A DNA stretch of 64,000 bases from Rotaria sp. Silwood1 (lineage: Eukaryota; Rotifera; Eurotatoria; Philodinida; Philodinidae): positions 625,530 through 689,529 of the forward strand of contig CAJNOP010000025.1 of assembly GCA_905250075.1 (NCBI GenBank). Reading direction: 5' to 3'. The notes beneath the pieces were generated by a model, which was given only the letters and a program-made list of their open reading frames with translations, was not told where the DNA came from and ran no database searches. A program made the translations under genes and the position numbers. Positions 38,545-49,900 of the stretch are shown one piece after another. Each line of letters begins with the position of its first letter. The first letter of the stretch is position 1.

Positions 38545-39000
38545 ATAATAATATAAATGAAACGACAACGCTTGTATAAGAAACGAGAAGAAAAGAAAAT
38601 CTATGAATACATTTAAAATTTAATAATTTTAATAATTTTGTTTATTTCTTTTCTTGATAATGAATATTTCGGACATTCTATATCTATCTTCAGCATTAGC
38701 TAGCACCATATTCGTTGTAGTCGGATTTTGAATATCGTAACAAATAAATTATATAACTATGGTAAATTTTCAATATGTAATAATATGAATGAAACAACAA
38801 CGTTTATATAAGAAGAGAAGAAAAGAATATGATGTTACCTAATACTGAAGATGGACATAGAGAATGTCCGAAATATTCATTATCAAGAAAAGAAACAAAC
38901 AAAATTATTAAACTTATTAAATTTTAAATTTATTCATAGATTTTCTTTTCTTCTCGTTTCTTATACAAGCGTTGTTGTTTCATTTATAGTAGTGTTACAT
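38545..39000. repeat. Inverted repeat pair carrying a hammerhead-like core in each arm
   Basis: The left arm, about 38545-38705, is repeated in inverse at about 38838-39000 (ACAACGCTTGTATAAGAAAC near 38566 against its complement near 38960). A third, forward copy of the outer part lies at 38780-38830. Each arm contains a CTGAAGA ... GTCCGAAA motif. Confidence 0.65.
38845..38883 (+). ncRNA. Hammerhead-ribozyme-like core (candidate)
   Basis: CTGAAGA is followed by TGGACATAGAGAATGTCC, which folds as stem GGACAT/ATGTCC, and then GAAA. This is the hammerhead order CUGANGA - stem II - GAAA, with one extra U after CUGANGA. Stem III and the cleavage site are not obvious, so activity is unproven. Confidence 0.35.
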
Positions 39001-39479
39001 ATTGAAAACTTACCATAGCTATATAATTTCTTTCTTATGATATTTTTATCTTATTTGAAATGCTTTTTTTCGAAGTATTAGGTAGATCGTTATTTGTTGA
39101 AGTAAAATAAACATTGAAAACAGTATCCACAATTGTAGTGAGCTGATGATTAGATAATGAACAAATCACAAGATAAATATATGAATAAGTTACGAAATCA
39201 CATTTTTTCAATAGTAGTTATTAATATTGTATCATTCTTTGTAAAAGATGCTTACTTCTTTTAACTTTCTCATAAATATTATATTAAATTTCGTTGTACT
39301 CCATCATAAATTGAAACGATATTTGCTGAAGTCGGAAATTACTTATATTTCTTTTTATAAAAAATTTCGTATATCGAGTTCTATCGAGATTGTTTTCAAC
39401 CCCCTATGATTGGTACACAATATTCTCAATATAATTTTTTTAAAATAATTATGGAAACGTTTAATTTAATATAAATAGT

Positions 39480-39935
39480 GATACTTTAGATAACAACATA
39501 AATAAGAAGAAAAAGAAGAAAAAATAATATTTAGGATAATTTTGATGGTTTCTGCCGTTGTTCGATATTTCGGACAACTTCTATGTCCATCATCAGCACC
39601 ATAGAATAATACTATAATTGTTTTTGTTGAATTTTAATATCATAATAATATTTTTGAAATAGCTATGGAAATATTTAATTTCAAATTCTTCTTTTATCTG
39701 TGCTGTTATCTAATATATTATTGTTTGTTTGAGAATTAAATATTTCCATAACTTCTCAAAAAATATTATTATGATATTAAAATTCAACAACAACAACTAT
39801 GGTATTATTCTATGATGCTGATGATAGACAGAAGTTGTCCGAAATATCCAACGATGGAAGAAACAATCAAAATTATCTTAATTATTATTTCTTCTTCTTT
39901 TTATTCTTATTTATGTTGTTATATAATGCATTACT
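39480..39935. repeat. Second inverted repeat with hammerhead-like cores
   Basis: Arms about 39480-39665 and 39730-39935 are inverse copies (GATAACAACATAAATAAGAA near 39489 against its complement near 39905; ATTGTTTTTGTTGAATTTTA against its complement near 39775). The core CTGATGATGGACATAGAAGT... GTCCGAAA lies on the minus strand at 39568-39596 and on the plus strand at 39818-39844. Confidence 0.65.
39818..39844 (+). ncRNA. Hammerhead-ribozyme-like core (candidate)
   Basis: CTGATGA, then TAGACAGAAGTTGTCC, then GAAA. The partner arm at 39568-39596 (minus) has a better stem, GGAC/GTCC. As in the other copies, the closing stem III is missing or long-range. Confidence 0.3.
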
Positions 39936-40139
39936 ATCCTCAATATATCTATTGAACTGCAGGTTAAGTATTTCATACTATACAGCACATGATAAAATAT
40001 AATCAGAAAAAAAATTTTAATCTGATGAATTTATTGAAAGTTCAACTAGTTGGCACTCCTTAATGCAATGTTATGGTTTACTGACAGTGACATTTGAACT
40101 TAACTAAAGTTCGAAGAGTGTAAAACTAGAACAACCCAT

Positions 40140-40275
40140 GTGATTCAAACCGGAAAAAAACCGACGGTATACCACCGGTTGACCGTTCGGTATAATGTGT
40201 GTTCTACCGCCGGTTAACCGGCGGTATTGCCGGTAGTTGCAAAAAGACCTGCGGTATTTTTCATATTAAACCGGT
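40140..40275. repeat. ACCGGTATACCG-type repeat cluster, left of the BEN gene
   Basis: Several near-palindromic blocks, such as ACCGCCGGTTAACCGGCGGT and CCGGTAGTTGC, lie in otherwise AT-rich DNA. A related cluster sits at 43100-43245. Confidence 0.55.
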
Positions 40276-40518
40276 AGGCTAGGATTCAAATCTATTTATC
40301 CATGACATTATAGAATCTCTTTTATCTTTACAAAATATTCATTAAAGTTCAATGAAATAGTAGTATTTATTTCAACATGAGAAAAAGCTTAGTTCAACAT
40401 TTACAATCGGAAACAATAGTAAAAACAAATAGTGGAAAAATTCGCTTGATTAATCAACAAAAAATAGTAAATCAATGACAAATATTAGTAAAGTGTATTT
40501 TCATATTTTTTATTTCAT

Positions 40519-42336
40519 CTATGTTGATTGATTTTTACCATTTTCACGGCTATCACGTCGGTTATTTCTTCTTTTCTGCATGATGGCTTCGTGAAAGATG
40601 GTCCATTGTAATGCCATTTGAGCAGCATCAAGTTTAAATTTGGACCTGACGGCCTCTTGAAAAGAATATGCGATTTGACAGTAAAATAAAGATGAAATCA
40701 CATTTTACCTTTCACAAAAAGATATCGTTCGTCAGTAGGTAAGGCATCCGGTTGAATATTTTCAAGATCTTCACGTGAAAAGACGATGCTCAAAACTTTA
40801 GTTGCATAACGTGTTTTATTTTTTGGATCTGATGAAATTAGCAAGACGTCTACTGAATCAGATGACCCAACAGGCCACTTCTAAAACAAAGTGATTGAGT
40901 AAATAAATTTGATTGATTATTTTCTATATAGATGTAATCGTATCGTACCAGAGATTTACGGAATGGGACCAAATTACTTTTATCTGATTTTTCATTATTT
41001 TCATCTTGTGGATCAACTAATGGTACATGAACCTAAATATGGAAACACTCTGTTGAAAAATTTATAATATTAAAAGAAACCTTTTACTTGTAGTTTCGCA
41101 AAACCTCTTTGAATACGTTTCTGATTTTCAAACATTAGACGTATCATATTGTTTAGTCGCTTTTGCTCAACAACAAGTTGTTCTAATTGAATTTGATTTG
41201 CTTGACAATCACTTTCAATTCGTTGTAAGATTTTATATATTTCATTTACAGTTGAAACTGATGTTGAATTATCATCTGATACTGTATTATTGGTAGCAAC
41301 GAAACGTTTAGCAGCTGGAGCAATTTGATTTTTCTTTTTTCGTTTCTTTTTGCAAACAATTTTCTTTGATGGATTGATTTCATTGAGCTCCTCCAACATC
41401 TCTTCAATAGAATCGATTTCATTACTTGAATCACTATTAGATGATGTTATTTGATCGGTTCCAAGATCTTTTACATCTAAAGCTAAAGTCGAATCAGTTT
41501 AAATTATTATGATTTTGATTACTTGTTTCTTTGGCAGTGCTTGAGATTGGCTCTTCCGAAGCTCGGTCTTTACGACCAATCAACTCTAAAGAAAAGTAAC
41601 AATAAACTTGACTGAAATTAGAGCAGTAATAGATTTAAGCAAATTTGGCGAAACCATGATCTTTATTATATTGAAGCTACTATTATTGATATTCAATATT
41701 TTAAAAGTACTGGTCAATGTGTATGTCTTTTTTTAGAAAGACATTTATTTTACTTATCTGATGTTACTTTATGTAGAATTGAAAGCGCATGTTTCTTTTT
41801 AACCAAATTATTAGAAAATACTTCTCTAGCCTTTTAACTGTGCTTCACAGTAAAGCTAATATGATATTATGAAAAGAAAAAGATTTTACCCGAAAAAGGA
41901 GGTAATGCACAAACATTTGCTGTTGCAGGTTTCGTGTAATTTGAATTTAATGATGGATCTTGATTTTCTTTGCGCTGGTTCAATTTGTTTTGAGTTGAAT
42001 ACGAAACTTCAGCTTCAGACTCGAGGTCAGTTCTTATTACTGACTCGAGTCCACGACCAGCTTTCTCACACTCATCTTCGGAACCTAAGGTATATATTAA
42101 ATTTTTTAGACTTTAGCAGCATTCATTTTGAAACACGAACCTTCACGAATAATCATACCAATCATAACTTGGTTTTGAAAACGCATCTTAACTAAGCCAG
42201 ATTTATCAGCAGTTGGCAGTTGAGTTTTTTTTTTAACAATGTACGAATTATCTTCTTTAAATAATACCAAGCAGTAAAGATCGACTACTGATGGTCGTGC
42301 CGATACACAAGGTCGAACATATATGTTGTTGTTCAT
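40519..42336 (-). CDS. BEN-domain protein (probable DNA-binding regulator)
   Basis: Probable nuclear DNA-binding or chromatin protein. Seven exons: 42336-42141, 42084-41890, 41585-41523, 41482-41088, 41032-40949, 40880-40709 and 40655-40519. All are in phase and give 413 aa. The N-terminal exon has DLYCLVLFKEDNSYIVKKKT, like the start domain of many invertebrate BEN proteins. The middle is acidic and serine-rich, with a K/R-rich nuclear localisation stretch (CKKKRKKKN) and a coiled-coil-like helix. The C-terminal region has TKVLSIVFSREDL and EAVRSKFKLDAAQMALQWT, which fits the BEN pattern of an FxxxxL helix and a later V-x-x-KF segment. The third intron is only 40 nt. The BEN call rests on pattern memory, so another family is possible. 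CCGGTATACCG repeats lie on both sides. Confidence 0.65.
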
Positions 42337-42639
42337 TGAACAAAATCTAGAATATAGCAAAAATAAAAAAAGTAATTGTTTGATGAGATTATAATTGAAA
42401 GAAAATTTCTGGTATAAAAACAGTTAGCAATAATTTATAAATGATATATGTATTCTAATCATGTTCAAAGTCCACTCTAAATTCCGACAAGCAAAAGTAA
42501 CTTCGTACAGGTATCGAAGCACATTTGCAACAAATATCCGAAACAGGTACAATAACATATGTGTCTGTGAGACTTTGTAATAAAGGATAAAGATAAACAA
42601 ATCCTTTACGTTTGTTTTCTAAAGATAAATGACCTCTTT

Positions 42640-42760
42640 CTTTAAAAAAATAAATGATAAACTATTTTTCCAATCGTTTATCTTTATTTTTTAACGATAA
42701 ATAGCCCTTTATCGTTAAAAAATAAAGATATAGGAATCATTTATCATTATTTTTCAAAGT
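42640..42760. repeat. Hairpin with a perfect 23-bp stem
   Basis: Bases 42679-42701 and 42708-42730 are exact complements around the 6-base loop TAGCCC. Outer AATGATAAA-like segments extend the fold. Probably a small foldback MITE. Confidence 0.7.
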
Positions 42761-43099
42761 AGCACTAAATGATCAATCGTAATAATTAGAAATATTAGGA
42801 AAAAGTTATTATAGCAAGTTCAATTTAAAAAAAAATAATTTGTACAGATAAAGCTGCACTCAAAAATAACTTTATCATACGAAAATGAAAAAATCAGACT
42901 ATTCAAAAAGATTTAAATTCAATCGAAACAAATGGCGGAAACGTCTTTGAAATAGAATTTTCCCCAAGTGATCATAACTCTAGTATTGTCAAAAAAAATA
43001 TCAGCGTCACTGAATACAACACATTTCTTACTAAATAAATTTGTCGATATTTGTAGATACCTTATAAATGTTTCATTTGAACGAGAAAAAGATCGACAG

Positions 43100-43245
43100 C
43101 ATATGTCGACGGTCAAAAAAAATCACCGCCGGTATACCGCGGTCATTATAAAAATCGCCGGTATACCGCGGTCATTGTAGAAACAGCCGGTATACCGGCG
43201 GTTCTTATAATGACTGCGGTATACCGGCGGTACTGCTTGTAAATG
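43100..43245. repeat. CCGGTATACCGCGGTCAT tandem and inverted repeats
   Basis: GCCGGTATACCGCGGTCATT occurs twice in direct orientation (about 43129 and 43157). It is followed by GCCGGTATACCGGCGGTTCT and an inverted ACTGCGGTATACCGGCGGTA. Strongly palindromic and GC-rich compared with its surroundings. Confidence 0.65.
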
Positions 43246-43506
43246 CGCGACATGGAAATGGAAGCGATTGAATGTTCTAGAATTTTCTTGAATATAGAAG
43301 AAGTAGCATAAATATTATAAGAAAGATAGGTATGGTAATAAGCAAACAGTGCAAGCGAATAAGAGAAAAAGTGAGTGCAAAATGGATAATAGTCGGATGC
43401 AGCACGCGAGAGAGAGAAAGAGAGAGAGAGATGATAACGAACACACAGTGCGGATCAATGAGGACAAAAATGGAATCCGAAACGAATAATAGTCAGTTGC
43501 AGCGAG

Positions 43507-43688
43507 AAAGACGGCAATAAAGTTATACACTATATATGAGGAAAAAANNNNNNNNNNNNNNNNNNNNNNNNNNNNNNNNNNNNNNNNNNNNNNNNNNNNN
43601 NNNNNNNNNNNNNNNNNNNNNNNNNNNNNNNNNNNNNNNNNNNNNNNAAAGACGGCAATAAAGTTATACACTATATATGAGGAAAAAA
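43507..43688. other. Assembly gap with a 41-bp duplicated flank
   Basis: The 41 bases before the N run (43507-43547) are identical to the 41 after it (43648-43688). The two contigs probably overlap and the gap is artificial, or a tandem repeat collapsed. Confidence 0.85.
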
Positions 43689-43925
43689 GTAGAAAGCCTG
43701 AAATTATAAAATACTAATCATATTAAAGCTTCATTCATTCTGATCATCACTATTCTCTGATCGATTTGTCTCATTAAGACATTATCTTTATAAAAATGCA
43801 AACGTTAATAATCTTTGATATTGTCACAATATTAATCTGTGTTCGATCAGAAAGAAGATGTTTTCTAGCTTATACTTATATGCTTATTTTATTTCTAGAC
43901 TTCTTTTTTATCACATGGAATTTTG

Positions 43926-46900
43926 ATGGCAAGTCGATCTAATATCAATCCCAGCCTTTCTGATTTCGCAAGTTTGCTTCAAGAAAATTTCCATCAATTA
44001 AATTGTCTTCCAATTTTCGATGTTGAATTTTTCAATAAAGATAAAGATTGGTTCTTATTATGCTTTTTGGAAGAACAGAAAAGAAATGGTTTTTCATATG
44101 AAGTAACATTGTCAGCATTAAACTCCATTGTGGGTGTATTAGCCGATGATTGTTATTTTCATAATACGTCAACTAAAGGCGTAGGCTTTCTTAATCAAAA
44201 CCATCATATTATTGGAGAAAGTGGTAAATAAATTTTTTAGTCTTACTTGCTTTTTACGCTTTTTTTTTCCAGCATCCAATAAAAGTGCTATTTGTCACGA
44301 GCTTTCGTTTGCATTAAGTACTGTTATTCAATTATTTCCAGAACGATATTCTGTAAAACAAGAAGTGAAGTCAAGCACTGATAATATTGATAATAATATT
44401 AAAATTGAAAGTAAACATAATGTACAAGAATATTCAATGATTGTTTCCACTTGTACAGAAGTTGGTTTAATCAACAATCTTTCAAAAATAAATACTATTC
44501 TATTGCACCCTGATGGTGATGTTGCTTTATCAAAACTAGGTTATTATGAACAAGGAAAAAATGAAACATCTGGTGGAATTAGTCTATTTTGTGATGCATC
44601 TGATGGTATTCGTGGAGTTTATAATCGAGGTACTGGTATTTCACAAATTAAGATTGCCCGTCCAGTTGCATTATTGAACATGTATGTAGCCAGCACCGGA
44701 ACCAAGGTAGCACAAATGTTACAAAAATTTTACGAAGATAAACAGCAAGATGGTGTTTATGGACGTGTTTTTTATACGTGGTGCCGTAGCATTAGTGATC
44801 TACCTAACAATAGAACAAAGTCATTTATTAATATTCCATCTTATTCTCATTTTTCATGTGCTGCAGCACTTTTATTTTCAAACAAGTTTGAATTTCGTTA
44901 TTTGCTCGATAAATCTGATCTTGTTCATTCAGAAACAGATAGTAAGTTCTTTCTCGTTTTTTTTCTTTGTATTTTTAATTAACTTCATATATTATCAATA
45001 ATATTAAGAAAAGAAGAAGTCTGTCTTTGGTATCTTGATACTGTCGAAATCGTATTAAAATTTTTCTTAGTCCTCTGATCACAGTTGATCAGTCTCATAT
45101 ATTTTTTAAGCTGAACTGATTGATATGCTTTCGTTTACAATTTATATATACAAGATGCCTAGAAGAAAGTAATAATGAAAAATGAATGAAAAACAATCGC
45201 TTACTATTGATTGTTTTTATAAGCAAATAATTAATATATAAACAAAGTAGAATGAATATATATAAACAAACCTAATTTTTTGCTTTCAGATAACTGATGC
45301 TATGTGAAATTAATTATGTATTTTTTCACTTTATTCTTCAATTTAAATTAACCAAATAGAAGCAATTCAAATTATTAAATTTGCATTCTGTAAATTTTTC
45401 AAAAAATTTATTGCAAATTAAGACATTAATCTGATGGTCCGAGTCATTTCTAGAAAGTCAATTGCAAATTAATTATCTTCTTTTCTTTTAATTTTAACAA
45501 ATTAGTAATACGAATTTCAATAAGAGTTATTATTTCACTTTTCTTTTGAACAGTTCAGATTTGTAGAATTCGCTCTTGTTTTGTATATATCTTGCACTTA
45601 ATTTAGCAAGAGACAGTTTGCTAATATTTTTTGCATACTTTTTATTACAATGTGGATGATGAAGAGCTTGTGACTGTTTTCTATTTATTTTCTCTTCATT
45701 GTAGGAAGATGTAGAGTTTTTTCATGTTTCCTATACATGCTTTTATTTTATTTGTGAAAATGTAAAGTTCACTCTTTTATTCTATATTTGTTAGTTGAAT
45801 ATAACTATACATTACATTATTATATTAGAATCATTTTGGATTGAGGAAAACAGTTAATCTATTATATATATATATACGATTAATCAATAATCATCATATA
45901 GAATTATTGGTAATAGCAATATTGTGCGTATTGCTATTAATTATGCAGTCAGTCATAAATATCAACACAAGGTCCACGTCCATTTATGAGCAAAGCGTAT
46001 TGATTGAAAAAAAAAATTGTGCGTAAATAAAAGTATAAATTATCATCGTATATTACACTTAAATACTTTGGAAGTAGACTATATATATAAATATATATGT
46101 TTATATGTATATATGTATTATAAGTTTTGCACATTTTTTTATTTTTTAGAGAAATTTTACGTCTTATATCTTGTGGCTAGGAAGAAGTATAAGTCTGAAA
46201 TTTTCAGAATTTATAGGACTTTGTGAGTTTCATCTACACTAGAAATTTTAGACTTATATTTGCTCATATTCACGAAATATAAGGCCTAACACGCTCATAA
46301 AAACCAAAAAACTCTGCAGGACTTATATTCCAAGGTAATACACAAATATATCCATATATATATATATATATGAACAGTAAGACAAATCATGTAAGATATG
46401 CAAGAAAAGAGATAATTTCATTTTTCGAAATGCAGTCGTCCAGAATGTTGGCGAGCTGAAAGAATGGTCAATTATTGATACTAAGGCTACTCTTCAGGCA
46501 CCAGATTATTCGAAAGAAATATATTCAAATACTATAGTATAATAACTGCATTACATGCTGGACTTCAAGTTTATAGAGTAATTCATAAAGATTCGAACAT
46601 AATGAGCTAAAATAGGTTTTTTTTTCAAAATTAAACAATAGTTGAGCTTAGTCTTATAATTCAGCACAAAACTTTATTTCGTCTTTTCATAGATAGTGAA
46701 TTTGAAGATCGTTTGTTAGAAGAAAGACAAAAGCAGGGAGTAAAAACTCCTTCTACTTATTCAGTTTCGATGAATGAAGATGATGTTTGTACGGCTGGTA
46801 TTTCTACATATGATAATGAAACTGATCAAAATATGTCATCATTTAAACTTCATCAAACATTGCAGCGAGACTGGTGGAAAGCATCAAATACCACCGAGCC

Positions 46901-49900
46901 TCATTTAAAATCAATCCATCGAAAGGTCATCAATATGTTGCCTAAATGCATCTGGTCAATAGAAATTATTCGGATTCTCTTTCGACTTATGAGCAAAAAT
47001 TTAAATGTAATTGACCAAAGACAAGGTGATAGATGTATATTGAAACATGCTTGTATTGATAATAAATTTCAAGATTCTATTAAGACATCAATAGAAGAAT
47101 TTTTATCAAAAGAATGTAAACGAATTGAAGAAAAAAAATGGATCATGTGGTCGACCAACGATGACGTAATTGCTGGTTATTATTGGTATACACGCAAGAT
47201 GCTGGTAATGGACACACTTCTTACTTTCAAACCGTTGTCTTATGTTATTGAAAAACGATTGGGAAAATATACAACAGAACAAAAGTGAGTCTTTCCATGT
47301 CAAACAAATTAAATCATAATTTTCGCATGAATCCTTCTTTTAATATGATGTTTTGATTTCTTATCTGAATAATGGGGATACATTTGAGCAAAATCTATAT
47401 AGACTACGTTAAATATCACTATATTAGATTTCTGAACTTTTTAAAACAGAAGAGTAATTTATTTTATATAAATGAAATGAGAATCATCAATTAATGTCGT
47501 TTCTTTTTCGTCTATAATTAATAGAACTCTTAATTATAAAGTCTAAATAGTCACATATATTTATTGATGTACTGTTTGCTTTTAGATCTCATGAACAAAT
47601 CAAACTGGAAAAAGCCATGGCAAAAGTAATGAATTATTCGGTAGTTTTTTTCAGTCGTCAATATTTAACAAACAAAGGAAAAGGTGAAGGTTCTGGTCAA
47701 TTTTGTCATTCAAGTGATTTGAAGCCTGAACAAATTCTTACACCTTTAATCGAAAATGGTTTGTTAATTGGTGGTAATTTTCTCAAAGGTAGTCGTAAAA
47801 ATAATGAGAGCACGATTTCTCAATCTTTTTGCAAACAAATTCCTGCAGTTATTCAAAACACTCCAAAATTAAAAGAAGCATTTGAGGTAAATTTTATTGC
47901 TCTTTTCTGGAAATACGATGGTAGATAGTGTTTTCTTACCCAAGAGCTTCTAGTTAATAAAGAACTCTATTGCTTTTTTCTCTATTAAAGAAGTCATCAA
48001 GTATATAAGAACACTTTAGCCTATATAGCTTTTGGAAATAGAAAATAAACTTTAGTTGTAGTATACTTTTAAACTTATACAACAGTAAAAATAAAAGAGA
48101 GAGCATTTTGATTTAATTGTAATATTAACAGTGTTCATTTTACATTAGAACTAGGTCTAATTTTCAACTATGAATTATTTGCTACTTCCGTGAATTATGA
48201 GAGAAAAAAATATGAAACAAGTATAAATATTGTTGCTATATGTGTTCTTAGTTTTGATATACTAGTCGTTAGAGACGTCATAATAGTTGAACATAAAAAC
48301 CAATCAACATTCTGTATGACACAGATTTGATTGATTGGAAACTTCGACAAAGACAATAGACTACAAAAACAATTTCATGATAAAATGTGGTTTTACGTGC
48401 ACTTTTCTTTTAACAAATATATCAGTTTTACAAATTAACAGATGCACATATATATATATTTATATACATAGAAGGGAGAGCAAAGAGTACAAAGAAAAAT
48501 CAATTGTAATCAAAAAGACGAAAATTGTAGCAATCTGAAATGTTATCATAATGTAGGCAGTGATAGAAAAAGAGAACCTTATGAGAATGTGTGATCGATG
48601 TACAAGTAGAAGACAATTTTGTAATTGTATAATATCACGGAGCGAAAAAAAACTACAAAACGTGTACGCCTTCTTCAGAAGAGCAATGCATCTAATAATG
48701 AAGAACTAACAGTTGTTTACTCTACTAAAAGAGATTTTCTTCATTTTCGCATCAATTTCTTTAATTTTCTTTCAGAAAATGTAACCATAGTTTATTTCAC
48801 TTGTCGAATTTTTTGTTTTTGGTTTAATGTTTTTTATATTTACAACAGTACTGTAAGGGCACACTTATACTTACGGAAATAAACATCAGTGCGAGTTTTG
48901 AGTCATCTTTTTTCAAATCTCAATTATCGCTCACTCTATCACAAAACTTTGCAGTTGCGAGGAGCGGACGTCAAGTTGATTGCTCAGGGCTTCTTACCCA
49001 TGAGAAAAGGAGCTAGACGACATCAATAGTAAGAGTTCACCAACTCTAGAACATTTCAACGCCTTTTTCAGAAATCAAACGGCTAGGATATGCTTTTTAA
49101 TGTTCTGAATAGTGCAATCCCGCAGTTTATCCAAGCAAAAATTTATGTTCACGATGTCACCAATGATGACTAGTCATACACTGTGACAAAAATCATATGC
49201 TCATCATGAATAGCCTTAGGTGATCAGTTTATCGAATTGATAAACAGTGAATATTAATATTTTTGAGTTAATCGAGACATACATAATAATGTGTGAACAC
49301 CTGCTGGAAACAGAATGAATATGCATAGCCGACTTGCTTGCCAATCGAACTAATAGTTAAAATGATAAATAAGTCAGATCAAGAAAAGAAAAATACGAAA
49401 AAGAGAAATAATGAGCAAATGCTAGCAATGTAAAAACTAGAGCGTCAATAAAATACGATATACAGAAGTAAATAAGACATGTTATTTTCCACTAATTAAT
49501 TACGTCTCGAAAAAAAATCTATGATCTGCAAGAAATTTTTCATTTAGCATATAGCATATCAGTTTAACTCAGTTAAGGAGATATGTGAGTTCAATATCTT
49601 TTAGTCACAAACAAGTTGTCCTGATACGATACTTTTATCAGCATATACTGACCAAGTGATTGTTTTATCTTCTAGAGACTAGGTTTATCTATGTCAATGT
49701 ACGAAAATACTTTTCAACATCAGCGTCTACCACTTGGAATGATATTCACAAAATATGCAATTGAATTCATGAGATGTAACGATGATTTTGTTCCATATTA
49801 CCATAATTACTATATGGAAGAACTTAATTTGACATCATTTCAAGAAATGGTGAACGAACGAATTCGTCTAGGACAAATTGTGAGAAATCAAGGTTTGTAA

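Noticed and set aside
43507-43688. Direct 41-bp repeats as a target duplication or short LTR
   Set aside because: They abut a 100-N gap exactly, which is better explained by an assembly overlap.
47586-47928. Stop at 47926 as the end of the DUF3987-like gene
   Set aside because: A GT donor at 47887 joins in phase to an exon at 49676, and eleven more exons keep the frame to 54145, followed by AATAAA. A shorter isoform remains possible.
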